A DNA stretch of 64,000 bases from an alpha proteobacterium HIMB5 (GTDB taxonomy: Bacteria; Pseudomonadota; Alphaproteobacteria; Pelagibacterales; Pelagibacteraceae): contig CP003809.1 of the NCBI GenBank assembly GCA_000299095.1, positions 310,001 to 374,000 on the forward strand, given 5' to 3'. Both the position numbers and the translations under genes were made by a program. Shown in pieces: positions 34,528 to 43,564 of this stretch (positions within the stretch are counted from its first letter, which is position 1; each line of letters opens with the position of its first letter). Under the pieces are notes generated by a model. It did not search any database. It was given only the letters and a program-made list of their open reading frames with translations, and was not told the DNA's origin.

Positions 34528-35288
34528 ATGAATGCTATTTATCCTGATTTAAAAAATAAAAAAGTTTTAATTACAGGTGGAGGCTCAGGTATTGGTGCAT
34601 CCATAGTTGAATTTTTTTGTGAACAAAAAAGTAATGTCTTTTTTATAGATGTAGATAAAAAAGAATCATTAAAATTGATTAAAAAAATTAGAAAAAAAAA
34701 TATAAATTACCAAAATTTATAGAGTGTGATCTATTAAATATTAACAAACTACAAAACTTGATTAAATCAATTATCTTAAAAAAAGGGCCCATAGAGGTTT
34801 TGATTAATAATGCAGCTAATGATCAAAGACATAGAACAGAGGAAGTGAATGAAAAATATTGGGAAAATCGAGTAGGAGTAAACTTAAAACATTTTTTCTT
34901 TGCCTCACAGGCAGTGATTAGTGGCATGAAAAAAAATAAAAAAGGAACTATAGTAAATCTTGGCTCAGTATCTTGGATGCTAGGAGAGGGTGATAAAGTA
35001 ATTTATGAAACATGTAAGTCAGCTGTAGTTGGTCTTACCAGATCTTTTGCTCAAGAATTCGGTAAATATAATATTAGAACCAACTCAGTTGTGCCAGGAT
35101 CTATAGCAACAGACAGACAAATTAAGTTTTGGCTCACGCCTAAATACAAAAAATTAATTCTAGAAAAACAAGCTTTAAAAAGACAATTAAAACCAGAAGA
35201 TGTTGCTAAGGTAGTTCTATTTTTATCTTCAGATCAGTCATCAGGATGTACTAAACAAGAATTTTTAGTTGATGCAGGAATAGTATAG
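34528..35288 (+). pseudogene. XylB-like sugar 1-dehydrogenase (SDR), split at an A9 run
   Basis: An SDR closely resembling Caulobacter XylB (D-xylose 1-dehydrogenase): AIYPDLKNKKVLITGGGSG start, LINNAANDQRH, YWENRVGVNLKH and Tyr/Lys in YETCKSA. The first frame (34528-34722) stops after the NAD site; the rest (KFIECDLLNINKL onward, to 35288) is in another frame. They join at nine A's (34692-34700); one added A gives an uninterrupted protein of about 253 residues. All catalytic parts are intact apart from the shift, so sequencing error or slippage is as likely as decay. It would oxidise an aldose to its lactone. Confidence 0.83.
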
Positions 35289-35291
35289 ATA

Positions 35292-37067
35292 ATGGTAAAG
35301 AAGAAACTAAGAAGCGATGAGTGGTTTAATAATCCAAAAAATCCAGGGATGACTGCTTTATACCTGGAGAGATATTTAAACTATGGACTTTCTAGGAAAG
35401 ATCTTCAATCTGGAAAACCAATAATTGGTATTGCTCAATCTGGCAGTGATCTCTCTCCTTGTAACAGACATTTTCTAAAACTTGCTAAAGATATAAAGAA
35501 TGGCATTAAAAAAGCCGGAGGTATTCCTATGGAGTTCCCTACACACCCAATTCAAGAAACAGGAAAAAGACCCACAGCTGCGCTTGATAGAAATTTATCA
35601 TATTTGTCATTAGTAGAGGTATTATATGGTTATCCTTTGGACGGAGTAGTCTTAACGACTGGATGTGATAAAACTACACCAGCTGCGTTAATGGCAGCTG
35701 CTACTGTTAATATCCCATCTATAGTTTTGTCAGGTGGACCAATGTTAGATGGTCATTATAAGGGAAAAAAAGCTGGTTCAGGAACAATTATCTGGGAAGC
35801 GAGAAAATTACTTTCAAAAGGTGAGATTGATTATGAAGAATTTATGAATATGGCTGCAGCATCATCACCAAGCGTCGGTCATTGTAATACAATGGGAACA
35901 GCTTCAACAATGAATTCTATTGCTGAAGCTTTAGGAATGTCGTTACCTGGATGTGCGATTATACCAGCTCCTTATCCAGAGAGAAAAAAAATTTCATTTC
36001 AAACAGGAAAAAGAATAGTTGAAATGGTTAGAGAGGATTTAACTCCTATAAAAATAATGACAAAGCAAGCCTTTGAAAATGCAGTGGTTGTTTCAAGTGC
36101 TATTGGTGGCTCAAGTAATGCTACAACTCATTTAGTTGCAATAGCTAAACATATGGGAATAAAATTTAATTTGAACCATTGGCAAAAAATCGGTCATAAA
36201 ATACCGTTATTAGTTAACTGTCAACCAGCAGGTGAGTATTTAATGGAAGGTTTTTTTAAAGCAGGAGGTGTCCCTGCAGTAATGAAAGAACTTATAAAAA
36301 AAAATAAATTAAATACTAAAGTCTTAACGGTTACAGGAAAAAAATTATCTGAAAATTTAAAACATAAAATAAAAGTGGATAATAAAGTTATCAAAAGTTA
36401 CAAAGATAACTTAACTGAAAATGCTGGATTTTTAGTTCTTAAAGGAAATTTTTTTAATTCAGCAATAATGAAAACATCAGTTATAAGTGAAGATTTTAAA
36501 AAAAGATATTTATCTGATCCAAAAAACCCAAATACATTTACGTGTAATGCTATAATCTTTGAAGGTCCAGAGGATTACCATAAAAGAATTAATGATAAAA
36601 AATTAAACATAGATGAAAAATCTATTTTAATTATAAGAGGATGTGGCCCAATTGGTTATCCAGGATCCGCAGAAGTAGTCAATATGCAACCCCCTGATAG
36701 GTTAATTAAAAAAGGAATTGATGCTTTACCAACTCTTGGTGATGGTAGACAAAGTGGTACCTCGGCAAGTCCATCTATACTTCACGTTTCACCAGAGTCT
36801 GCAGTTGGTGGAGATATAGGAATTTTAAAAACTGGAGATAAAATTAAAATCAATTTAAATAAAAAAACAGTCAATGTTTTAATTTCAAAGTCTGAATTTA
36901 AAAAAAGAAAATTAAAAAGAAAATTGAAGCCTTTAAACAATCAAACACCTTGGCAAGAACTTTCAAGATTAATTGTTGGGCAGCTTGAGGATGGTGCATG
37001 CATAAATACCAGGTCGACATATTTAAATATTACAAAAAGAAAAGGAGTGCCAAGACATTCTCATTAA
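35292..37067 (+). CDS. xylD: Sugar-acid dehydratase, IlvD/Edd family (XylD-like)
   Basis: A 591-residue Fe-S dehydratase. It matches Caulobacter D-xylonate dehydratase XylD along its length, e.g. WFNNPKNPGMTALYLERY, GIAQSGSDLSPCNRH, LTTGCDKTTPA, GHCNTMGTASTMN, TLGDGRQSGTSASPSIL. The Fe-S ligand cysteines lie in SPCNRH, TTGCDKT and GHCNTMG. It would turn a pentonate (or related aldonate) into the 2-keto-3-deoxy acid. It needs an Fe-S cluster, supplied by the SUF genes upstream. Substrate range in this family is broad, so xylonate itself is an inference. Confidence 0.88.
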   Translation: MVKKKLRSDEWFNNPKNPGMTALYLERYLNYGLSRKDLQSGKPIIGIAQSGSDLSPCNRHFLKLAKDIKNGIKKAGGIPMEFPTHPIQETGKRPTAALDRNLSYLSLVEVLYGYPLDGVVLTTGCDKTTPAALMAAATVNIPSIVLSGGPMLDGHYKGKKAGSGTIIWEARKLLSKGEIDYEEFMNMAAASSPSVGHCNTMGTASTMNSIAEALGMSLPGCAIIPAPYPERKKISFQTGKRIVEMVREDLTPIKIMTKQAFENAVVVSSAIGGSSNATTHLVAIAKHMGIKFNLNHWQKIGHKIPLLVNCQPAGEYLMEGFFKAGGVPAVMKELIKKNKLNTKVLTVTGKKLSENLKHKIKVDNKVIKSYKDNLTENAGFLVLKGNFFNSAIMKTSVISEDFKKRYLSDPKNPNTFTCNAIIFEGPEDYHKRINDKKLNIDEKSILIIRGCGPIGYPGSAEVVNMQPPDRLIKKGIDALPTLGDGRQSGTSASPSILHVSPESAVGGDIGILKTGDKIKINLNKKTVNVLISKSEFKKRKLKRKLKPLNNQTPWQELSRLIVGQLEDGACINTRSTYLNITKRKGVPRHSH

Positions 37068-37101
37068 GAATTATTATATTATTTGAATGAAAGGAATAAT
37101 T

Positions 37102-37845
37102 ATGGGTAATAGATTACAAGGCAAAATAGCTTTAGTTACAGCAGCAGGACAGGGAATTGGAAAAGCAACAGCTATAAGTTTTTTTAATGAAGGTGCAAAA
37201 GTGATTGCCACAGATATCAATGAAAAAACTTTAAATGAATTAAAAAAAGAATATCCTGATATAGAAGTTATAAAATTAGACTCTACAGACACAAATGCAG
37301 TTCAAAATACTTTAGATAAAATTAACAAAATAGATATTTTGTTTAATGCGGTAGGTTTTGTTCATCATGGAACTATTTTAGAATGTGAAGAGAAAGATTG
37401 GGATTTTTCTTTTGATGTGAATATTAAATCTATGTATTTTATGTGTAGATCTGTACTTCCAATTATGCTTAAAAATAATGGTGGAAGTATAATTAATATA
37501 TCATCTGTAGTGTCCAGTATAAAAGGCTTACCAAATAGATTTGTTTATGGGGTAACAAAAGCAGCAATAATCGGACTAACTAAATCAATAGCATCAGATT
37601 TTGTTAAAAAAAATATTAGATGTAACGCAATTGCTCCAGGTACAGTATTTACTCCTTCATGGGAAGATAGAGTAAAACAAAGTCCAGATCCTGTTAAAGC
37701 AAAAAAAGATTTTATTGCAAGACAACCTATGGGCAGGTTAGGAACAGCACAAGAAATTGCTGATTTTGCAATTTATTTAGCAAGCGATGAATCAACCTTT
37801 ACAACAGGAAATACATTTTCTGTAGATGGTGGAATGACAATTTAA
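37102..37845 (+). CDS. SDR, 2-keto-3-deoxy-sugar-acid 4-dehydrogenase (DHRS6-like)
   Basis: A 247-residue SDR from the ATG at 37102, which has an AAGGA site; the upstream ATG 37087 would add five unneeded residues. It is very like animal DHRS6/BDH2 and bacterial 2-keto-3-deoxy-L-fuconate dehydrogenase: TAAGQGIGKAT, FNAVGFVHHGTILECEEKDWDF, Tyr-Lys in YGVTKAA, and NAIAPGTVFTPSW. In that route it oxidises the C4 hydroxyl to a 2,4-diketo acid. Location between the dehydratase and the FAH hydrolase fits. Confidence 0.87.
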   Translation: MGNRLQGKIALVTAAGQGIGKATAISFFNEGAKVIATDINEKTLNELKKEYPDIEVIKLDSTDTNAVQNTLDKINKIDILFNAVGFVHHGTILECEEKDWDFSFDVNIKSMYFMCRSVLPIMLKNNGGSIINISSVVSSIKGLPNRFVYGVTKAAIIGLTKSIASDFVKKNIRCNAIAPGTVFTPSWEDRVKQSPDPVKAKKDFIARQPMGRLGTAQEIADFAIYLASDESTFTTGNTFSVDGGMTI

Positions 37846-37855
37846 TGGAGGAAAA

Positions 37856-38698
37856 ATGAAACTTTTAAGAATAGGAAACAAAGGAAAAGAAAAACCAGCA
37901 GCACTAGACATTGACGGAAAAATAAGAGATTTAAGTGATCAAATTGAAGATTTAAATCCAAATACATTAAATTTTGAAACACTTTCTAAACTTCAAAAAT
38001 TAGATTTAAAAAATTTAAAAGAAATATCCTCAAATCAAAGAATTGGATCTTGTCTAACAAATCCAGGTAAATTTGTTGCAATAGGACTTAATTATTCTGA
38101 TCACGCTGCCGAAACAGGTCAACCTGTTCCTACAGAACCGATAGTTTTTATGAAAGCTACGAGTTCGATTAATGGACCAAATGATAATATTGAAATTTCT
38201 GAAGGATCAAAAAAATTAGATTGGGAAGTTGAGCTAGGAATAGTTATTGGAAAACATACTAAGAATATAAAAGAAAATCAGGCATCATCTCATATTTTTG
38301 GATATTGCATGGTAAATGATATCAGTGAGAGAGAGTGGCAAATAGAAAAAATGGGCCAATGGGTAAAAGGAAAATCACACGACACATATGGGCCCATAGG
38401 TCCATATATTGTCACAAAAGATGAAGTAAAAGATATCAATAATCTTAATTTATCTTTGGATCTAAATGGCAAAAGAATGCAGACTGGTAATACAAATACC
38501 ATGATATTTGACGTTAATTTTATAGTTTCATATTTAAGTAAATTTATGTCACTACAACCAGGAGATATTATTACTACAGGAACACCTCCTGGTGTAGGGA
38601 TGGGAATGAAGCCACAATTATTTTTAAAAGAAGGCGATAAGATGAAATTATCAATAGACTTACTTGGTGAACAAAATTCTCAAGTAGTTAAAGAATGA
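37856..38698 (+). CDS. FAH-family 2,4-diketo-3-deoxy-sugar-acid hydrolase
   Basis: A 280-residue fumarylacetoacetase-fold enzyme. The metal site is in DWEVELGIVIG with preceding NYSDHAAETG; GTPPGVGMG closes the active site. It closely follows the form of 2,4-diketo-3-deoxy-L-fuconate/rhamnonate hydrolases (MKLLRIG start, FVAIGLNYSDHA, FMKATS). It would cleave the diketo acid into pyruvate plus a hydroxy acid (glycolate from pentoses, lactate from 6-deoxyhexoses). It overlaps the lactonase gene by four bases (ATGA). It is unlike Caulobacter XylX, which is longer. Confidence 0.88.
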   Translation: MKLLRIGNKGKEKPAALDIDGKIRDLSDQIEDLNPNTLNFETLSKLQKLDLKNLKEISSNQRIGSCLTNPGKFVAIGLNYSDHAAETGQPVPTEPIVFMKATSSINGPNDNIEISEGSKKLDWEVELGIVIGKHTKNIKENQASSHIFGYCMVNDISEREWQIEKMGQWVKGKSHDTYGPIGPYIVTKDEVKDINNLNLSLDLNGKRMQTGNTNTMIFDVNFIVSYLSKFMSLQPGDIITTGTPPGVGMGMKPQLFLKEGDKMKLSIDLLGEQNSQVVKE

Positions 38699-39608
38699 GT
38701 AAAAAAATAATTACTGGAATACCAAATCCAATATGGAAATCGAAAAGTATTTTAGGTGAAGGGACCTTATGGGTTAAAGAACATAATTCGATTTATTTTG
38801 TAGACATTAAAAAAAAAAGAATTCACGTTCTAAATACTAAAAATAAAAAAAAAAAATAATTAAAGTAGATAAACTCATTGGATTTATATCTCATTTGAAA
38901 AAAAATTTATTTCTTTTAGGCCTTCAAGGAGAATTAAGAATAGTAAATTTGATCACAAATGAAATAATAAAATCCATACCTTTAGAAAAAAAATTGCCAA
39001 ACAATAGAATCAACGATGGTAAGACTGATACAAAAGGAAGACTTTGGTTTGGAACCATGGATAATCTTGAAAGATCTATAAAATCAGGATCCTTATATTG
39101 TTTAGATAAAAATTTAAAATTACATAAAGTAGATAAAAATTATTATATAACAAATGGGCCAGCTTTTTTAGATGAATATAATTTCTTTCATACTGATAGT
39201 AGAAAAAAAAGTATTTATAAAATTAAGATTAACAAAAATTTAAAAGTAATTAAAAAAAAAATTTTTATTAAATTTAAATTAAATGAAGGTGCTCCAGATG
39301 GCATGACACTTGATAAAGATAAAAATTTATGGGTAGCACATTTCCATGGAGCATGCATTTCGGTATTTAATAAACAAGCAAAATTAATTCATAGAATACG
39401 ATTTCCAGCTAAAAATATAACAAATTGTGTATTTGGAGGTAAAAATAACAGTGAACTATTTGTTTCAAGTGCATTAAAAAGTATGAGTAAAAATGATTTT
39501 AAAAATTATAAATATTCAGGTTCTTTGTTTTGCGTTAAAACAAATACAAAAGGTCAGATACAGAAAAAATTTAATCTAAGTTATGAAAAAAAGAGATCTT
39601 TATTATGA
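38695..39608 (+). pseudogene. XylC/SMP-30-family sugar lactonase, split at an A12 run
   Basis: A gluconolactonase-type beta-propeller. The first frame (ATG 38695) has SILGEGTLWV and SIYFVDIKKKRIH, then stops at TAA 38857-38859 directly after twelve A's (38845-38856). The remainder in a second frame (KVDKLIGFISH onward, ending 39608) has the family's INDGKTDTKGRLWFGTMD, NGPAFLD, HTDS and GAPDGMTLDKD metal-site regions. One extra A would join them into about 304 residues, the normal size. The end overlaps ppc by 26 bp. It would open the lactone made by the XylB-like enzyme. Confidence 0.83.
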
Positions 39609-42267
39609 TAGGATACCTACAAAATTCTTAAGAGAGGATATAAGGCTCTTAGGTAAAATACTTGGTGATGTTTTAAAAGAACAAGAAGGTGGTAAGTTTT
39701 TTAAATTAGTAGAAGATATAAGACTGTTATCTAAACCCAGTTTAAATAATTATGGTTCAAAAAACCCTCACGACAGACTTTCAAATAAAATTAAAAATTT
39801 AAATTCAGAGACTATCTTCAAATTAACAAGAGCGTTTAATCATTTTTGTAATTTAATGAATCTTGCCGAAGCTCATGATACTTCACATACTTTAAATGAA
39901 ATTGAACAGAATAAAAATAAAAAAACTAAAAGTTTATTCATTGAGGAAATTTTTAAAAATTTTTTTAAAAATAAATTAATTCCAAATAAAAAAATTTATG
40001 ATTTGGCTCAAAATCTAAAAATTGGAGTAGTTCTCACTGCACATCCAACGGAGGTAAAAAGAAGAACCTTAATTCAAAAATATGCAAATTTAATTGAGTT
40101 ACTTGAACAAAGATATCTATATAAAAATTTCCAAAAAAAAATTAATGAAATTGATAAAGCTTTATATAGTGAGATTACAATCATTTGGAAAACAGATGAT
40201 ATTAAAAGATCAAAACCATCTCCATTGGATGAAGCTAGATGGGGTTTAGCAATTATTGAGGATAGTTTATGGGATACCATCCCAAGAGTTTATAAAAGAT
40301 TAAATAAAATTTTTAAGAAAAACTATGGAAAAGATCTTCCAAGAAGTTTTAACCCTATAGAGTTTGGATCTTGGATGGGTGGTGATAGAGATGGAAACCC
40401 AAATGTGACTTCAAAAGTAACTGAAAAAGTTATTTTATTTTCTAGATGGCAAGCAGCAAAATTATACGAGAGAGAATTAACTAAACTGATCCAAGATTTA
40501 TCGATGCAAAATTGTTCATCGAAGATCAAAAAAATTTCAAAAAATTCATTTGAACCTTATAGAGTTTATTTAAGACCAATAAGAGATAAAATTAGATCAA
40601 CTTATATAAATATTGAAGAGCACTTAAATAAAAATAAAAAACTTAATAATGATTTATTATTTAAAGATAAATATGAATTAATAAATGTATTGAGAGATGT
40701 TAGAAAATCTTTGAATGAAAATAATGATAAAAGAATTGGTAACTCAGTACTTCTTGATTTATTAAGAAGAGCTAGATGCTTTGGTATCAATTTAGCAAAA
40801 TTAGATATTAGACAAGAGTCTTCAAGACATTCTCTATTAGTCTCAGAAATCCTAAGAAATAATTTAAGAATAAAATTTGAAAATTTTGATGAGAATAAAA
40901 AAGTTCAATTATTATCAAAATTGATAACTGATAAGAAAGGATTAAAAAATTTAAAATTAAAAAATAAACTTAATAAAGAAGTTTGGAATACTTTTGAGGT
41001 AATATCAAAACAACCAATTGAATGTCTAGGTGCGTATGTGATATCTATGACATCAAGCTCATCAGATATTTTAAATGTTTATTATTTGCAAAAATTAGCA
41101 AAGATTAGTCAACCTTTGAGAGTTGTTCCATTGCTAGAGACATTAGATGATTTAAAAAATGGAAAAAAAATTATGGAAAAACTTTTTTCTTTAAGTTGGT
41201 ATAGAAAATTAATTAAAAACAAACAGGAGGTAATGATTGGATACTCAGATTCTAGTAAAGATGCTGGAAAATTATCTTCTAGTTGGAACCAATATAAAGT
41301 TGAGGAAGAATTAAGAAATATTGCAAAAAAATATAAAATTTCACTAACATTTTTTCATGGAAGAGGAGGTTCTCCTGGAAGAGGAGGTGGACCAATTCAA
41401 TCTACATTAAAATCACAACCATCCAATACTGTTAATGGAAAAATTAGAATTACAGATCAAGGTGAAGTTATTCAGCAAAAGTATGGTTACAAACCTTTGG
41501 CAGAATATAATCTATGTAGCTATATAGGGAGTGTGATGGAAGCGACTTTAAATCCCCCTCCAAAATCAAAACCACAATGGAGAAGTCTAATTGAGAGAAT
41601 GACAGAATTGTCAACTGCATCTTACAGAAGAAGTATAAATGCAAATGAGGAATTTATAAGATATTTCAAAACAGTTACACCACATAAGGCACTTGGAAAA
41701 CTTTCAATAGGATCAAGACCAACAAAAAGAAAAAATGTGGATAATATTCAAAGCCTGAGAGCTATACCTTGGGTTTTTGCATGGACACAAATTAGATTAC
41801 TCTTGCCTGCATGGCTTGGCACAAGTGAAGCTTTAAGGTATGCGGGTATTAAAAAATTTAAGAATGTATTAAATGACATGCAAATCAATTGGCCTTTCTT
41901 CTCTTCAACAATGGATATTTTAGATATGGTTATATCTAAAGTTGATCCAGAAATATCGATAATCTATGAAAATAATTTAGCAGATGATAAATTAAGAAGA
42001 GTTGGTAAAAAATTAAGATTTCAATTTGATCAATTAGTTAAATTACATAAAAAAATTACCCCAAAAGAGATTTTAAATGAGAGAAAAAAATTTAGAAAAT
42101 CTTTATATGTAAGAAATAACTACACAGAAGTACTAAATGTTTTACAGGCAAAAATAATGGGTAAATTAAATTCCAAAAAATTAAGTAATTTAGATAGAAA
42201 ATTTCTTGAAGATGCTTTAATGACTTCAATAGCAGGAATATCTGCTGCAATTAAAAATACAGGATAA
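39583..42267 (+). CDS. ppc: Phosphoenolpyruvate carboxylase
   Basis: An 894-residue PEPC, the anaplerotic enzyme making oxaloacetate from PEP and bicarbonate. The catalytic His is in LTAHPTEVKRR, the loop FHGRGGSPGRGGGP and the GYSDSSKDAG motif are intact. The C-terminus ends NTG as in most PEPCs. It begins inside the lactonase gene and overlaps ccdA by one base, so it is probably on the sugar transcript. Length is normal (E. coli 883). Confidence 0.96.
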   Translation: MKKRDLYYDRIPTKFLREDIRLLGKILGDVLKEQEGGKFFKLVEDIRLLSKPSLNNYGSKNPHDRLSNKIKNLNSETIFKLTRAFNHFCNLMNLAEAHDTSHTLNEIEQNKNKKTKSLFIEEIFKNFFKNKLIPNKKIYDLAQNLKIGVVLTAHPTEVKRRTLIQKYANLIELLEQRYLYKNFQKKINEIDKALYSEITIIWKTDDIKRSKPSPLDEARWGLAIIEDSLWDTIPRVYKRLNKIFKKNYGKDLPRSFNPIEFGSWMGGDRDGNPNVTSKVTEKVILFSRWQAAKLYERELTKLIQDLSMQNCSSKIKKISKNSFEPYRVYLRPIRDKIRSTYINIEEHLNKNKKLNNDLLFKDKYELINVLRDVRKSLNENNDKRIGNSVLLDLLRRARCFGINLAKLDIRQESSRHSLLVSEILRNNLRIKFENFDENKKVQLLSKLITDKKGLKNLKLKNKLNKEVWNTFEVISKQPIECLGAYVISMTSSSSDILNVYYLQKLAKISQPLRVVPLLETLDDLKNGKKIMEKLFSLSWYRKLIKNKQEVMIGYSDSSKDAGKLSSSWNQYKVEEELRNIAKKYKISLTFFHGRGGSPGRGGGPIQSTLKSQPSNTVNGKIRITDQGEVIQQKYGYKPLAEYNLCSYIGSVMEATLNPPPKSKPQWRSLIERMTELSTASYRRSINANEEFIRYFKTVTPHKALGKLSIGSRPTKRKNVDNIQSLRAIPWVFAWTQIRLLLPAWLGTSEALRYAGIKKFKNVLNDMQINWPFFSSTMDILDMVISKVDPEISIIYENNLADDKLRRVGKKLRFQFDQLVKLHKKITPKEILNERKKFRKSLYVRNNYTEVLNVLQAKIMGKLNSKKLSNLDRKFLEDALMTSIAGISAAIKNTG

Positions 42268-42974
42268 TGTTAGAATTAGTTATTGCTTTCGGAGCTGGTT
42301 TAATCAGCTTTCTTTCACCATGTGTATTACCATTAATTCCTGGATACATTTCATTTGTTTCTGGTCAATCATTAAAAGATATAACTGAAAAAAAAGAATT
42401 TGATTTAAGTCCTTTAATAAAATTTTGTTTTGGATTTTCTATAGTATTTATAATCTTTGGCGCATCAGCATCATTTTTAGGAAAAGTTTTACTTCAAAAT
42501 TCTCAGTCGTTCAGATTGATTGCAGGTTTGGTGATCATATTTTTTTCCTTACAGTTATTAGGTGTTTTTAACTTTGGTTTTTTAAATATGGACAAAAGAT
42601 TTGATTTTAAAAAATTTGATAGTTTCTTTTTTCCAGTTGTAATTGGATTTGCTTTTGGTTTTGGATGGACACCATGTATTGGTCCAATTTTAGGATCTAT
42701 TTTAGCGTTAGCTTCAATTGAAGAAACATTGGCAAGAGCAATTTTACTCCTATCTTTTTATTCTTTGGGATTAGCAATACCTTTCATTATATCAGGTTAC
42801 TTAATTCAAAGATTTTTAATTTTTTCAAAAAATATGAGCAAACACATTAATACTATTTCAAAAGTTGGAGGGATTTTATTGTTAATCACTGGAATATTGA
42901 TTTTAACAAATAAATTGCAATTCTTAGGATTTTATTTATTAAACACCTTACCATTCTTACAAAGTATCGGTTAA
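42267..42974 (+). CDS. ccdA: Cytochrome c biogenesis protein CcdA
   Basis: A 235-residue six-helix membrane protein of the CcdA/DsbD-TM family. It carries electrons across the inner membrane to periplasmic thioredoxins used in cytochrome c maturation. The two redox cysteines lie in LSPCVLPLIPGY (TM1) and GWTPCIGPILGS (TM4). Length is typical. It overlaps ppc by one base. Confidence 0.92.
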   Translation: MLELVIAFGAGLISFLSPCVLPLIPGYISFVSGQSLKDITEKKEFDLSPLIKFCFGFSIVFIIFGASASFLGKVLLQNSQSFRLIAGLVIIFFSLQLLGVFNFGFLNMDKRFDFKKFDSFFFPVVIGFAFGFGWTPCIGPILGSILALASIEETLARAILLLSFYSLGLAIPFIISGYLIQRFLIFSKNMSKHINTISKVGGILLLITGILILTNKLQFLGFYLLNTLPFLQSIG

Positions 42975-42982
42975 AAACTATT

Positions 42983-43564
42983 ATGAAAATTTATCAAATA
43001 GATTCAAGTGCGAGAAAAAAAGGCTCAACCTCAAGAGCACTAGCGAAAAAACTTTTAGATAAAATTAAAAAACCAGAAGATGAAATAGTTTATAGAGACT
43101 TAGATGATGAAATGCTTTTTGTATCTGGATTAACAGAGTCTGGCATGAACATAGATGAAAAAGATCAAACACCTGAGCATAAAAAGATGTTTGAGTTATC
43201 TGACAAACTTGTCTCCGAACTTAAAGAAAGTGATATTATAATTATATCAGCGCCAATATATAATTATGGTCCTCCAGCAACGCTTAAAGCATGGTCTGAT
43301 CTTGCTGCAAGAGTAGGTGAAACTTTTAGGTTTAAACCTAATGGAAGAAGAGAAGGTTTATTAAAAAATAAAAGAGCGTATTTGGTCATTACATCTGGTG
43401 GAACAAAATTAAATAGTAATGAAGACTTTTTAACACCATGGTTAAAATTTATCTTAAATTTTTTTGGTATAGAAAAAATAGATGTTATTAGTGCAGATCA
43501 AATGGCTTTAGACTATGAAAAATCTATTCTTGAAGCTGAGAAACAAATTGAAAATTTGAAATAA
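42983..43564 (+). CDS. FMN-dependent NADH-azoreductase-like flavoprotein
   Basis: A 193-residue flavodoxin-fold protein of the AzoR/AcpD family: the FMN phosphate loop SSARKKGSTSRAL near residue 8, PIYNYGPPATLKAW at about 92 and the VITSGGTK loop. These enzymes reduce quinones and azo compounds with NADH. It overlaps hisN by one base. The substrate in vivo is unknown. Confidence 0.87.
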   Translation: MKIYQIDSSARKKGSTSRALAKKLLDKIKKPEDEIVYRDLDDEMLFVSGLTESGMNIDEKDQTPEHKKMFELSDKLVSELKESDIIIISAPIYNYGPPATLKAWSDLAARVGETFRFKPNGRREGLLKNKRAYLVITSGGTKLNSNEDFLTPWLKFILNFFGIEKIDVISADQMALDYEKSILEAEKQIENLK

